Shown: piece after piece, positions 1 to 10,680 of the stretch | Layout of the letters: every line of letters starts with the position of its first letter | Numbering within the stretch: the first letter of the stretch is position 1 | Origin: Micromussa lordhowensis | Lineage: Eukaryota; Cnidaria; Anthozoa; Scleractinia; Lobophylliidae | Length of the DNA stretch: 64,000 bases | Assembly (NCBI GenBank): GCA_964020085.1 | Contig: OZ026604.1 | Coordinates: 9,942,332-10,006,331 of the forward strand | Reading direction: 5' to 3' | The notes under the pieces: generated by a model | Seen by the model: only the letters and a program-made list of their open reading frames with translations | Told to the model about the DNA's origin: nothing | Database searches by the model: none | Made by a program: the position numbers and the translations under genes

Positions 1-1005
1 AGGCCGAGTGCAGTGGAAACACCAAAAACGCCAACAACACTGGCTGCTAGTGTGACTGGGAAGCCGGTGATGGATAGGTGATGATAATTGGTGGAGGAGG
101 AAGTTCTTGTCGACGTGCTGATCACGGGATTGAAATAAGAGAATTGACGCTGCTTCTTTGAGATGGTTGTTAAAGGTAAAACCAGCATGCCCCTCCCAGA
201 GTCTATTGATGGAATAGCTAGGAAGAGTGAAATTAGGAGTTACAGTCAATGAAGATCCACGTAGGGAGCGAGTTCGAGAAGGTACATCCTTAGAATTTGT
301 AAATACTACGGCTACTCACTACAAGAGCTTACAATGCTGTTTGACAGCCAAGGGGACGAAACTGAATATGACTTTGGTTATGATGCTTATACAGGATCTG
401 TCCCGTTCCAGGCATATTCATTAAAGTGCCTATGAAGTAAAAACATTTTGCCCTGTGTGCTTCCTTCTGTCTTTTTGAACACAGCTAAACGGTTTTAACC
501 GATCAAAAGCACTTTCTTGTCGTATTTTTTGAACCTCAAAGTTTGGATTTCGCAACCTAAAATGGGTTCTTTTTGCGCGCGGTCAAAACGATCACCTTAC
601 GCAGGAAGTGACGTAGTTGATGGTTCTAAAGATGATAGCGTCATGGCGGACAAGAGAGCAAAGAAGGGAGCTAAGAATTATTACGCGACTGGTGGCCCCA
701 ACAAAGTGGGCTTGGGCGGACTGGAATTTTTGGCGAATGTCCTGATAAACGCATGCTGGAAGAGGTCTTGTATTGTCCTGTCCCAAATCTCCACATATCC
801 ATCTGACAAGCCACCTGTACGCCACTGCTCTCAGAAATCTAATGAAAAATAATCAAAAAAATTTATATGAAAGAAAGCTGAGAATACTTTATACTCCATC
901 CTGACAATCAAGGGAAGTCAAACAACACAGTGTTGCTTCTTTCTTGATTTCCCTAACTGATATCTTTGGAAGATGACATTTGTCCGAAAAGGTGATAAAT
1001 AAAGT
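1..1005. other. Unassigned sequence at the window start
   Basis: No gene could be supported here. Open frames on both strands are short and lack recognisable domains. An ATG at about 643 starts a basic stretch (MADKRAKKGAKNYY) that resembles the first residues of some THAP-domain proteins, but the zinc-binding cysteines do not follow, so I do not call a gene. Confidence 0.4.
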
Positions 1006-1021
1006 ATGATGGAAAGGTACT
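1006..1021 (+). repeat. 16-bp direct repeat flanking the Penelope-like element
   Basis: The sequence ATGATGGAAAGGTACT occurs here, just beyond the 3' end of the minus-strand PLE, and again in the same orientation at 4504-4519 near its 5' end. It may be a target duplication or a remnant of the partly tandem arrangement (pseudo-LTR) known for PLEs. Confidence 0.5.
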
Positions 1022-1084
1022 GACAGACCTGCACTGACTCCGATTGTGGCTTTAAGTGTCGCGTCGCGTGATGGTTGCCTTGAA

Positions 1085-2276
1085 TCATATTTTGGCTCTA
1101 ACGAGCGTGTCTTTGAGGGATTTACCCTTTTTGTAGGAGATTATTGGAGGTTTTTGAAAGACTGTTTTCAGCAAAGGCTGAGTTTGTATAAGGCTCCATT
1201 GTTCCATCAATATTTGTTTTAAATTTTTTATAGCCGGATGGTATGTCGTGACAAAAGGAAGCAACCTCTCTTGGCCCTTTTTCTTTTGTGTGAGAGCCGA
1301 TTGTCTAGAGGCAAAAGTTACCCCTGCCAGAGACCTTTCTATGACTTTTTCTGGGTAGCCTCGTGATTTGAGGCGTTGTTTGAACTTTGTAAGGTTCTCT
1401 TCAAATTTTATTTTTTGAAGAGTTGGTTCTGAGCAATCTTATTTCTTCGCCCTTAATAAAGCCGTATTTAACGCCTGGTGGATGACACGAGGCGAAGTGT
1501 GTGTATTGGAAGGTCTCGGTCGGCTTGTAGTGAGTGATTATGTCTAAGATGGAGTACTTTGTGAATCTTTCTCCTTTGAACACTGTGGTGTCGAGGAAAG
1601 TGGTTTTGTTCTCTGATATTTCGGCCGTGAATTTGATAGTCGGGTGGAATTTGTTAGCTTGGAAAATAAATTGTTCTACGTTTTTTTCTGTCACAATCCC
1701 AAAGTGAGAAAACGTTATCAATGTAGCGTTTCCATTCTCTTGGCTTGGTTTCACATTGTTCGATTATTTTCGTTTCAATTTCCGCCATGAAAATATTGGC
1801 AAAGGATACTGCCATTTTAGTTCCCATAGCAATTCCACTTGTTTGGAGAAAGTTTTCCCCATTGAATTGAAACGAATTTTTGTTGAGGATTAAGCCAAGT
1901 ATTTCTCTTAGGTAGTGTGTAGGGATTGGTGTATTATGCTTGTAGAACTTTTCGTATGCATTGCATACTGTGTTTATACCTTCTTCTTGAGGTACATTTG
2001 TGTACAAGCTTGTAACGTCCATGGATACTAGAATAGTATCCTGGCCTATCTTTGTTTTTTCTATGAAATTGATAACGTCAGTTGTATCTTTAATATAAGA
2101 TGGTTGTGTTTGCGCGATAGGCTGGAGTAGTGTATCCACAAATGATGATATTCTCTCAGTTGGGCCGTCACAACCTGAGATGATGGGTCTACCGACCGGT
2201 ACAGGTTTGTGTATTTTCGTGAGCGTGTAGAATGTTGGTATTCTCGGAGGATACGGCGTTTGTGTAAGCCATTTTT
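1085..2276 (-). pseudogene. Penelope-like element reverse transcriptase, C-terminal part
   Basis: This is the catalytic and thumb part of a Penelope-like (PLE) reverse transcriptase, which copies element RNA at a nicked target. Read on the minus strand it shows the family signatures FYTLTKIHKP, VSMDVTSLYTNVP, SGIAMGTKMA and a motif-C equivalent RYIDNVFSLWD. The usual YIDD is YIDN here, so a catalytic aspartate appears lost. A frameshift near 1690 separates the palm from the thumb (TTFLDTTVFKG, then SRGYPEKVIERSL and LLPFVTTYHPAIK), and the frame ends at a stop at 1085-1087. No GIY-YIG endonuclase domain follows before the direct repeat at 1006. The first residues of this part (WLTQTPYPP) continue directly from the fragment at 3657-4557 once the intervening insertion is removed. 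Confidence 0.9.
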
Positions 2277-2571
2277 GTGCCTAGTGCTCGTAGAGCTCAA
2301 GGCACTATGTTATCGTGCATACGTGTGCGTCCGTAACACATGCTGTTCGTGTATTATGTCATGAAGTGTCCTCCCTTTAAGGTTTTTTTTTGGCGACGTG
2401 TAATATACCATGAAGTGTCCCCCTTCACTTCATAGAGGCCTTTTGCTCATAGAGCTCAAGGCACCATGCCATCGTGCTTACGGTTGTGTGCGTAACTCGG
2501 CATTTTGTGCCTAGTGCTCGTAGAGTTCAAGGCACCATGTTATCGTGCATATATGTGTGTCCGTAACTCGT
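2277..2571 (+). repeat. Three copies of a ~60-bp motif
   Basis: Related copies centred on TGCTCGTAGAGCTCAAGGCA start at about 2277, 2451 and 2506. Each runs on through a shared TATCGTGCAT-like stretch to CCGTAAC. A second motif, ATGAAGTGTCC, occurs twice between the first two copies. Confidence 0.7.
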
Positions 2572-2992
2572 GTTTCTCTCGTATTCTTTCGCCAACAACT
2601 CGAGACCACTTTCGAGCTGTGTTCGTTTGATTTTCGTATCCCGAGAAGACATGGCGTAGATGGCAACTTTTTGCTACGATCGCTCCATGTGCTTATGTTG
2701 CACGTTTGTTCAACGACGTTGGTAAGTTTTCTTTGTTTTGATTTAGGCAAGATGTAACTCAGCTGTCGTCGAAATGACCTTTTTCGAATAGTTTTTGCCT
2801 CTGAGTAAATAAAAATATCCGATTACGATCACGCCAAACGCACCCTATGCAAACAATGTAATCTGATTCCCTGACTTCGCAGGGATATATAACTTCTCCG
2901 TTAATTTAAGATTATAGCTCCAAACATCGGCAAAAGTAAAATCTATTCCTTAACATTCCAGCTTCATAGTGTTAAAATTTGCGTGAAATCGT

Positions 2993-3600
2993 AGAAAGTA
3001 TCATTACATGTTTTTATTACCTAGTTCCTGTTCAATTCATATTTTTGTTACACTTGATACTTATTTCACAATAAAGTTTGTTGTTGTAACAAAATTTATT
3101 ATAAAACTTTCAAGCATAACTACTATTAATAGAAAGTACCACTACATAGTTTTACTACTTAGTTCTTGTTCAATTAATATTATGAATTGTTCCAGTTGAT
3201 ACTTATTTCACAAATGTTTCTTGTTGTTGTAACAAAATTTATTATAAAACTTTATAGCTTAATTACTATTAATAGAAAGTACCCATACATGTTTTTATTA
3301 CTCACTTCTTGTTCAATTATGAATTGTTACAGTTGATACTTATTTCACAAATGTTTCTTGTTGTAACAAAATTTGTTACAAACCTTTAAAACGTATTTAC
3401 TATAATAGAAAGTACCATTACATGATTAAGCTTTTTGTTGTTGTAACAAAACTTATTATAAAACTTTATAGCATTATTACTATAAATAGAAAGTACCAAT
3501 ACATGCTTTTATTACTTAGTTCTTGTTTAGTTATGAATTGTTACAGTTGATACTTACTTATTTCCCAATAAAATTTCTTTTTATTGTTGTATCATGTAGT
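2993..3600 (+). repeat. Tandem array, ~138-bp period, AT-rich
   Basis: Units starting AGAAAGTA lie at 2993, 3131, 3274, 3407 and 3488, giving spacings of 138, 143, 133 and 81 bases. The last spacing reflects an internal deletion. Each full unit contains GTTCAATTA-like, ACTTATTTCACAA and TTGTTGTAACAAAATTT blocks. The array is confined to the PLE insertion. Confidence 0.85.
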
Positions 3601-3656
3601 CAATGCGCATGATACTAGTTTTCATATCACTAGGCACATGTAGTCAACGACTGCCT

Positions 3657-4557
3657 ATTTTTTGGTCATGTCATCAATATGTTTACCCCGATGCATATGG
3701 TTAATGATCTCATTGACCCTTTCGTGCGTATTTTTAACCATAGGTGTTTCTAGGGGCTTGTAGTGATCCTTGTTATCCAGTTGCTCTTTGGCCTCTTTTA
3801 TTTTTGCTGTTTTATTCATGATGACTGTGTTTGTTCCTTTGTCTGCATTCTTGAGGTTTATGGCTGGATTGGCTTTTAGCTCTTTAATGGCCAAAACCTC
3901 GTCGCGTGACAAATTGTTTTTTGGCTTATTAATAGTGATAAGACCTGCAAGTTGTGTTTTGACATTTTCCAAGTAGCTCTCAAGGGCAACAGAGGGTAGA
4001 ACCGGTGGCATCCAGTTTGATTTAACATGAAATGGATGTGGCTCTTTGTTTTGTCCGTGGAAAATTTATTGCAGGCGCATTCGTCTTGCGAATTGTTCAA
4101 AATCTCGCAAGAGTTGTCGCCTAATTATGGATTCATTTGTCACGGGTGTTGGAATGAATTTGAGTCCCTTTGATAGCACGCTGACTTGGCTGTCAGTAAG
4201 TTGATAGTTTGAGAAATTATTTAGGAATTTTTCATTTGCCTCCCTTTCTTTGGCAGAACGCCTGCATTTTAAATTGGCTCTACGCTCTTTGCGTCTGATA
4301 CTTTTTGTTTTGCTTTCGCTGCTTTTAAAAGCAGCGTTTTTAGTGTAAGACAACACACCGTTATAGCGTCCATCTTTGTTATTGACAAGTGCATGTACAA
4401 GATCTTTAAGGTCAGATACATCGTTTCTTAGGTTTGCTATTTCGTCATCACGGTTGTTTACAATGTTTGACGAATGCATTCTCTTGAGAGGTTGCCTAAT
4501 AACATGATGGAAAGGTACTTGCGGGCTACTGGTTACACCATTTGAAGACAAAAACAA
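3657..4557 (-). pseudogene. Penelope-like element, N-terminal part of the ORF
   Basis: This is the amino-terminal half of the PLE protein. The upstream piece (4557-4066) ends in VLSKGLKFIPTP and LLRDFEQFARRMRL. The next piece (4011-3657) has LSRDEVLAIKELK, INLKNADKGTNTVIMNK and EQLDNKDHYKPL. Both are characteristic of the region before the RT fingers in animal PLEs. A frame change near 4050 separates them. The piece ends at DDMTKK exactly where the 1.4-kb insertion begins. Confidence 0.88.
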
Positions 4558-4594
4558 TAACGAGATAAACCGAATCCCCGGGGAATCCTGAAAT

Positions 4595-5262
4595 CGCTTA
4601 ATGCACTTGTCATCGGCTTCCCTGAGGGGGGGGGGGGGGACTGATGTGAGGGGATACGGGGACTTTATGGGGACTTTGCAACAAATTTCTGGGGGAAATG
4701 TTACGACTTAGATTTATGAATGCCCTACAGAAAGAATATGCTTCTGTTCAACAGTGAGGAGATTGGGAGCGATCGATTGTTCGCTTGATCGATGGCAAGA
4801 TGGCGGAGGAACAGAAGAAGGTATGTTATAAAATCCATTGTTTTTTTGTCTATCAAACAGACCATCCGTCAAAAAATTGTACGTATTTTTGTAGGCATAA
4901 GCAACTTTGAAATTCGGCTGTGTATATATTATTGTTCATAGAGCCGGTCACTGTTAAAGGTTAAAGGTCATGAATCATCACGATAGTGATGGTGTTTCCA
5001 TTGTTCTTCATCAGTCCGGATAGATTTAAACCAGAACCTGGGGAATTCAGGATGGAAAGAAAAGTTGAAATTTCCCCCAGACCTCGGGCAGCTTATGTAC
5101 TAGTATTAAAAAAAAATTAAAGTTCAATTTTCATGCAAAGTCCGAGTGTTTCCTAACTGTTAAAGAACGTTCTAAAGTGCATCTTCAAATCCAGTCGCGT
5201 GCTTGGCTTCGCCAAATACTGGGGACTTTAAAATAGCCCTTATTCACGATGTCCGCCATGTT
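4595..5262 (+). repeat. Dispersed repeat, one half of an inverted pair with 12528-12650
   Basis: Two blocks here, CACTTGTCATCGGCTTCCC at about 4604 and AGCCCTTATTCACGATGTCC at about 5236, recur in the same order on the minus strand at 12650-12528. The copy here has extra sequence between the blocks, including a G run at about 4626-4640. They could be termini of one ~8-kb unit or two copies of a dispersed repeat. In the 12.5-kb copy the sequence leads straight into the start of a LINE. Confidence 0.6.
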
Positions 5263-5415
5263 TGCGGGCGCTAAGGTGTTTATGGGAAAAGAGAAAGGTC
5301 ATGCGCGGTCTGTTCGCGGTAATTTTTGAATGTAAATACTGCTTCGGGTCATCGTTTCGAGTATTTACATTAGTATTTACGAATTTCGCGAAAACATAGA
5401 ACTTTGTTGCTTGAT

Positions 5416-7317
5416 ATGGGAAAAGGAGACCATTGTGCCGTTTTTGGATGCCACAACAATCGAAGATACCCAAACAAGTGAGTATACCAGCTATTTGTGG
5501 TTGTCACGTAAGCTTTAAAGGGATATTCACTGAACCAGACAGATAACAAGAGAAGGTCTCCTAGAATTCGAGATGAAATTCCCCGCAAAACGAGACAAAA
5601 TGGAGGCTTTGAATTGTTCAACATCTGTGGAAAGAAATGAAATGAATAATCACAAAGGAAAAGAAAATGTGGAACCGCAGATCGATTTTTGTAACAAAAA
5701 TTTTAGTGAAAGTTTGTTGCCTTTGCGCTCAAAAACTGACAGCGAAACAAACAATGTTCAAATACAAAGGGAAAGTGTAACTGTGGAAGAATGCGTCCAA
5801 GACTCCATAAACAGGGAGAAAAATGCAGACCCTTTTCTGGACCACTGCTACCAAAATACAAATGAAGGAACAGCTGGTTGTGCTCGCTCCATTCCAAACC
5901 CTTATTACGTGTGCTCTCATTGTAGTAAACTAAGTAAGCACATTACCAAGTTACAGCAAGATGTGGAACAGCTCAAATGTCAAGTTGTAAATCGTGAGGA
6001 AGAAAACAAAAGAATTCAAAGTAAAAGGTTTACCATTAAGGATATTGAACACTCAGATCTCTTAGTGTTCGAGCTTCTAGCAGATAAAGTGAGAGATAAG
6101 GCAGTGAGATTACATTATCTGAGAGGTTCAGAATCAAGGCCCACCAGCTAGGGGAAAATAGAAAGAGACCTGGCCCAGAGAGAAAAACCTCTGTGGAAGA
6201 GGAGTTTTTTATGACTTTAGTTCGCCTCAGGCAAGGACTTTCAGAGGAAGATCTTGCATTCCGAATGAAAGTGTCCCAATCAACAGTTAGTAGAATTGTG
6301 ACCACATGGATTTCCTTCCTGTCTAGAGAGCTGTCACCTCTTATCCACTGGCCAGCAAGGGAAGAAAACAAATTACACTATTATACCAGAGTGCTTTAAG
6401 AGCTACCCAAATGTAAAAGCAATCATAGATTGCACAGAAGTATACATTCAACGCCCATCCCTGAGAGGCCATACTCCAACTACAAGAGCACCAACACATG
6501 GAAAACACTGGTAAGACAGTCATGCTGACAAGATAATACACTAGTTATAGCAGCTTGTCCGTGCATGCCTTTCTGTCTGGCGATAACGTAATTTCTATAC
6601 AGTTGAAAGCTGAGCAACAACTGTGTAATAATAACATAACATACAAATGTGTTGGGGTTTAATTTTACCCTTGCTACATACATTATGGTATGATCTGTTG
6701 TTATTATATTATCATATACTACCATACACCAGAACAAAGGAAGATATCAACGGTACCAAGGGTACAACTGAACCTCAACATCTACCTACTCACTAACTTA
6801 ACACATTCACTTGGTGACTTTACATGTACTTGTTTAGGGTAGTAATGTTTGGTGAATCTTTGAAATCTATAGGTGAGCTGTATACCAGCAGGAAGAGTAT
6901 CATTTATTTCCGCTGGACAAGGAGGATTAGCATCTGATAGGAAAATTGTGGAAGACTGTGGAATCCTTGATAAATTTGAACATAACGACATTTGCATGGC
7001 AGATAGAGGTTTCAATATTCAAGATTTGCTATTTAGCAGGGAGATTAATTAAACTTGTTATTCCTCCATTTACAAAGGGTAGAACCCAGTTTGTAAAGGG
7101 TAAGGTAGAGCAAACCTCCAGTGTTGCAAGGGCAAGAATTCACATAAAAAGAGTTATTGGTCGGATTAAGGATTTTAGAATCATGAACTTCAGAGTTCCA
7201 CTGACAATGGTTGACCTGCTTGATGACATCTTCACTGTGGCAAGTGCTCTGGTCAATCTCACACCACCACTTGTACCCTTAATTAAGAAGTCCAACAATG
7301 GCAAAACTGAAAAGTAG
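5416..7317 (+). pseudogene. THAP + DDE_Tnp_4 transposase, decayed
   Basis: A short first exon (5416-5477) starts MGKGDHCAVFGCHNNRRYPNK, which has the C-x4-C spacing that opens a THAP zinc finger, and ends at a GTGAGT donor. The rest of the THAP domain is not visible. Further on come a helix-turn-helix-like segment (LRQGLSEEDLAFRMKVSQST, about 6230) and the DDE_Tnp_4 catalytic segments: AIIDCTEVYIQRPS (about 6420), ICMADRGFNIQD (about 6990) and ARIHIKRVIGRIKDFR (about 7130). The glutamate expected in the last motif reads K here. Stops and frameshifts break the frame near 6150, 6400-6900 and 7050. The gene faces the YqaJ gene at 8044-9348, the same convergent plan as the intact element at 43345-49144. 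Confidence 0.85.
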
Positions 7318-8043
7318 ACTTCTGCAGTACACTGGATAGGCTAGCAATTTGTTGTTAAGCCTATTTCCATTTTTATTGACTACAAGTACAGGGTTAAGAG
7401 CTAAACTCAAAGGTGTTTGCTCCTTAGGGTTGAACATGCATGGAACTTACAGATTGACATTCAAAATTTAATTGAAAGCGCTCCTAACCCCAAATCTTAC
7501 TTTTCAGCCTAAAAAAAAAGTTATTTGACTCCTGGTCACATTAGTTAAAGAATTAAATCTTCACACAATTGCTCATTGATTTTTTCTGAATTTTCAAATA
7601 CATTCCACTTTGGCTCGCCCCCAAGTTTGGGGAGACTGGATTCAAGTTCGCAATGTCACGTCAGCTGGGGAAGCTACTTTTGTTTTTCAGAGAAGACACA
7701 GAGAATGACAGGAGAAGCATTATCTCAGAAAATAATGACAGATCATGAACTGACCGTGAACAAGAATACTGCAACTTCAAAGCTCAATAAATTGACAATG
7801 ATTTATCAAATTCAATTATTTCTTTTTTTCAATCTCCACCAAATTACGCAATCTTTTTTGTAAACGGTAGAAAAAAGTTGAGGCTAGGTGCACTTGAACT
7901 TCATAACTTAATTACCCCTTAATAATATATTTTTGAAAAGAACCACCTAATCACATGATACCTAATAATTGTGTTGTTGTCTGGTACACTGCACTTCTTA
8001 GAACCAACAATGAAAAGTTTAATTCAATTAACTGTATATGCTG
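7318..8043. other. Spacer between two convergent transposon genes
   Basis: No coding domain was recognised. By position it holds the 3' ends of the DDE transposase (plus) and the YqaJ gene (minus). Confidence 0.5.
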
Positions 8044-9348
8044 TCATGTTTTAAAGATACTCGCAAGAATAGCATTCGGAAGGTCTTTGGTAAAGCCTTG
8101 CGCCTCTACCTTTTCCCTCAACCTTCCAGTAATAACTTCAGGAACAGTACACTTCTCAAAAAAGCTTTAAGCTTTGGTAAGCTTCTCTCCCAGAATATTC
8201 TGTCATGAAATATTCTTTCTTTGTGATAATCATTAGAAGTGCAATAAAAAAATCACAGTAGTATGTGCTTGAAGCTTCTGTGTGAAGCTGTACCTGAGGG
8301 TAGTAAATGTGAGAAGTTTTCAGCTTCAAACTCTTGTCTGAAGTGACAGTCAAGCAAGTTCCAGGTGCTTCAGCAGCTTCCTTAACAGTCTTGTCACGAT
8401 GAGACCATGTGCACTTAATTTCCAAGCAGCCTTTTCTATGACATGCACATTCCACTAACCCATCTGGGCTAGCAGCTAGAAGGGATATTTAACTGACACA
8501 AATAGACCGACTTCGGTGACAGAGAAATGAGAATGGTCTTTTTTACATCTCTGCTCATAAGTTTTTCTAGCCAGAGGCTCTTTGTTTATACCCCACTGTG
8601 TAGCTTTTGACTTAAATGGGGCTTTGTATTGCATTACATCAATGACAAGATTTTCAGCAGATGTTTTGTTTCGCACATTTAGTTTGTCATCAATTTTTTG
8701 TAACGTACACAGCACCGACGTTTGACGAAGTTATCCTTCCGCAGTTTTATGATCCTTCCAAGTGTCATTGTTTACTTGGCCTGTTGTTATTTGTGACAGA
8801 AGGCGCGACTGTTCTGTAGAAATATGTAACTCATCCAGAAAAATTTGGCATTTAGCATCAACATCAACACTTTGGTCTGGGTACCTTTCATTAACTGAGG
8901 CAGCAAGAGCAGGTAAGGTCAGCGGCTCTGTGACATGTTCGGCTGTTTCAACCTGCCTAGCTACATGGTTGATGTCAGGTGAGCTACAGTAATTTATATT
9001 GTCCCTGCTAGCCTTGTAAATAAGAATTCCACAGTTTCCATCTGTGGCATGTCCAAGTTTTAACCAGTCTTCAGCAGACCAAACCATGGGTGAACGATGA
9101 TGAAAGGCTCGTGGGTCAAAAACACTCCGCTTAAGTTTTTGTTCATTTTCAGTCAGAAATGAATCTCTTTCTGTCTTTACCTTCTTGATGGGAATATTTG
9201 AAATTCTTGTGGCACTGTACCTCTTTCTTGATGTAGCTGGTTTATGCCACTGCTGAGGCTTTGAAGTATATGTCTTATTGTGTCCAAGGTGAACTTCCCT
9301 TGAAATGTGCAACAATAAGCTGCAACATGTTTACACCTCTCGCCAAGG
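8044..9348 (-). pseudogene. SWIM/YqaJ nuclease-like protein of the same transposon family, decayed
   Basis: Read on the minus strand, an exon begins after a TTTCAG acceptor at 9349 with LGERCKHVAAYCC, the second half of a SWIM zinc finger. The YqaJ-type nuclease region follows: WGINKEPLARKTYEQ, then YPFLAASPDGLVECACH (the ASPDG aspartate) and GCLEIKCTWSHRDK (the E-x-K pair), then SHIYYPQVQLH. A later piece reads CTVPEVITGRLREKV. Frameshifts near 8720, 8470 and 8215 break the frame. Exons before 9348, including the first SWIM cysteines and any SAP domain, are missing; PLE-derived sequence starts soon after. YqaJ proteins are lambda-exonuclease-fold nucleases; in this context the protein probably acts with the transposase, which is inference. 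Confidence 0.82.
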
Positions 9349-9458
9349 CTGAAATGATATTACAATTATTTAAACTTTATGCTATTCAATAATTATGAAT
9401 AAGATTACATTTAGTTAAACATCTAATGATAAAAATGAGCGAAAGAAGTTTAACACAA

Positions 9459-9490
9459 CGTTTCGATGACTCCATGTCATCATTGTCAAG
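9459..9490 (-). other. Stem-loop motif at a PLE 3' end
   Basis: On the minus strand, downstream of the PLE stop, the sequence reads TGATGAC, a short loop, GTCATCGAAAC. The stem GATGAC/GTCATC pairs perfectly and is followed by CGAAAC. The second PLE 3' end in this window (41830-41859) has the same design. Confidence 0.5.
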
Positions 9491-9590
9491 TGAAAAGAGA
9501 ATAAAAAAATTCACAGCTTAATATAGCGTGCGAGGTGATAGAACATAAAGTATGCATGTAAAAAGTGACAAATTTAGATAAGTGACAAAT

Positions 9591-10306
9591 TTAAATATAT
9601 AGTTTTGCGCGTATGGAGTCTGATTGTGTGTTCAATCATGGCCTTTTCTTCTTTATGAATAACATTTCATAAATCAGACAGTCCAGTTTTCCGTTGCACT
9701 TCTTTAAAACGGAAAAGTTGTTGCTAAGGTCACCGATGGTTTCCAGACCGTGATCGTTCTTTAAAGGGAACCTCCACTGTGACAAAAAGTTTACTGCAAA
9801 TCACACTAAATAATTTTAAGAATAAAATTTGCTTGAAGTTTTAACTAACAAAGCGCGTTGGCCTTAAATACATGAATTATAGAATCGTTTATTTTTGTTT
9901 TCAAAGTTCCCGGGAGCAGCCATCTTGAATAATTGTGACGTGAAATGGTTGCCCTTTTGTTATTAGACAAAAGCTCTTAATGTCAGAACAATAGAGCAAC
10001 CAAGACACGTCACAATTATTCAAGATGGCGGCGCCCAGAAAATTTGAAAACAAAAATGCGCGATTCTGAAATTCGTTTTTCTCCACTATAGACACTCTTC
10101 TGGAAAAAAAATTAGACCTAACGTTACTGAAAATACTACATCCTGCGGTTTAAAGTGATTCTTCGGTAGGAGTGGAGGTTCCCTTTAAGTGCTTGCCGAT
10201 TGCCGAATAACGATGCTGGTCAATGCGTTGGTGTAAATGTCGGCTGGTATAGCCGACATACTCTGCATCACACAGATCACATTTATAAGTACACTACGCA
10301 TTGTTG
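9591..10306 (-). pseudogene. Penelope-like element GIY-YIG endonuclease domain, split by a MITE
   Basis: On the minus strand 10306-10189 encodes VYLYKCDLCDAEYVGYTSRH and HQRIDQHRYSAIGKH, the PLE form of the GIY-YIG nuclease (C-x2-C followed by YVGYT). After the MITE at 9765-10184 the frame continues as LKNDHGLETIGDLSNNFSVL, then KLDCLIYEMLFIKK and SDSIRAKL before a stop at 9591-9593. Taking out the MITE with one TTAA copy restores KHLKNDH in frame. One in-frame stop lies after KKKRP. No reverse transcriptase is attached upstream. Confidence 0.88.
9765..10184. mobile_element. 420-bp MITE with TTAA target duplication
   Basis: The inverted ends are AGGGAACCTCCACT and AGTGGAGGTTCCCT, flanked by TTAA at 9761-9764 and 10185-10188. 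Inside, a second inverted pair lies at about 9918-9943 and 10006-10031 (CATCTTGAATAATTGTGACG and its complement). The TTAA target suggests mobilisation by a piggyBac-like transposase, by inference. The element interrupts a PLE endonuclease frame, which fixes its boundaries. Confidence 0.9.
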
Positions 10307-10310
10307 GCTA

Positions 10311-10680
10311 ATTATAGCTGGTTTTGGCTCGCATATCTTGATGTCTTCGTATATTTTGCGACTCTTGAACACGGGTTGAAGAGTGTGATCGATTTTGTGA
10401 TAAAGCAATTATCAGATCTTCTGATAAAGCAATTATCAGATCTAAGTAATTGAAATACAGTGACGACAAGGGGCAAAGAAAGATGGAAAAAAAGACTAAA
10501 GAAACATAGATAATTATCACTACAGCTTGAGTTTACACGATAAAAACATCAAGAACAGACCAAAGGCGTGTGGTACATTCAGTAGATAAATAAATTATGC
10601 ACTTGATAGGAGATTAGAAATAGACTAATAGATGGGAGATAAATGCAGATAGGTGTAGAAGAAATAATCTAGAATATTAA
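10311..10680. other. Unassigned AT-rich sequence
   Basis: Nothing coding was recognised. A 26-bp direct duplication containing CTGATAAAGCAATTATCAGA occurs around 10395-10442. Confidence 0.4.

Larger units (their letters stand above)
2277..3656. mobile_element. 1.4-kb insertion splitting the Penelope-like element
   Basis: The PLE frame stops at residues DDMTKK on one side (3657 upward) and resumes at WLTQTP on the other (2276 downward). Short ATTTTT runs at 2271-2276 and 3657-3662 could be the target duplication. The left end GTGCCTAGTG has an inverted match CACTAGGCAC at about 3629-3638, close to the right end. No coding capacity was recognised. The insert holds a cluster of short repeats (2277-2571) and a tandem array (2993-3600), so it looks like a non-autonomous element. 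Confidence 0.7.

Noticed and set aside
517..852. Possible THAP-type first exon (MADKRAKKGAKNYY)
   Set aside because: The cysteines, FP motif and a good donor are absent; the rest of the frame is unlike any protein I know.
2993..3600. Regularly spaced repeats resembling a CRISPR array
   Set aside because: The whole ~138-bp unit is repeated, there are no unique spacers, and the context is an animal transposon.
9901..10095. Minus-strand frame inside the 420-bp MITE
   Set aside because: It is produced by the MITE's internal palindrome and has no domain.
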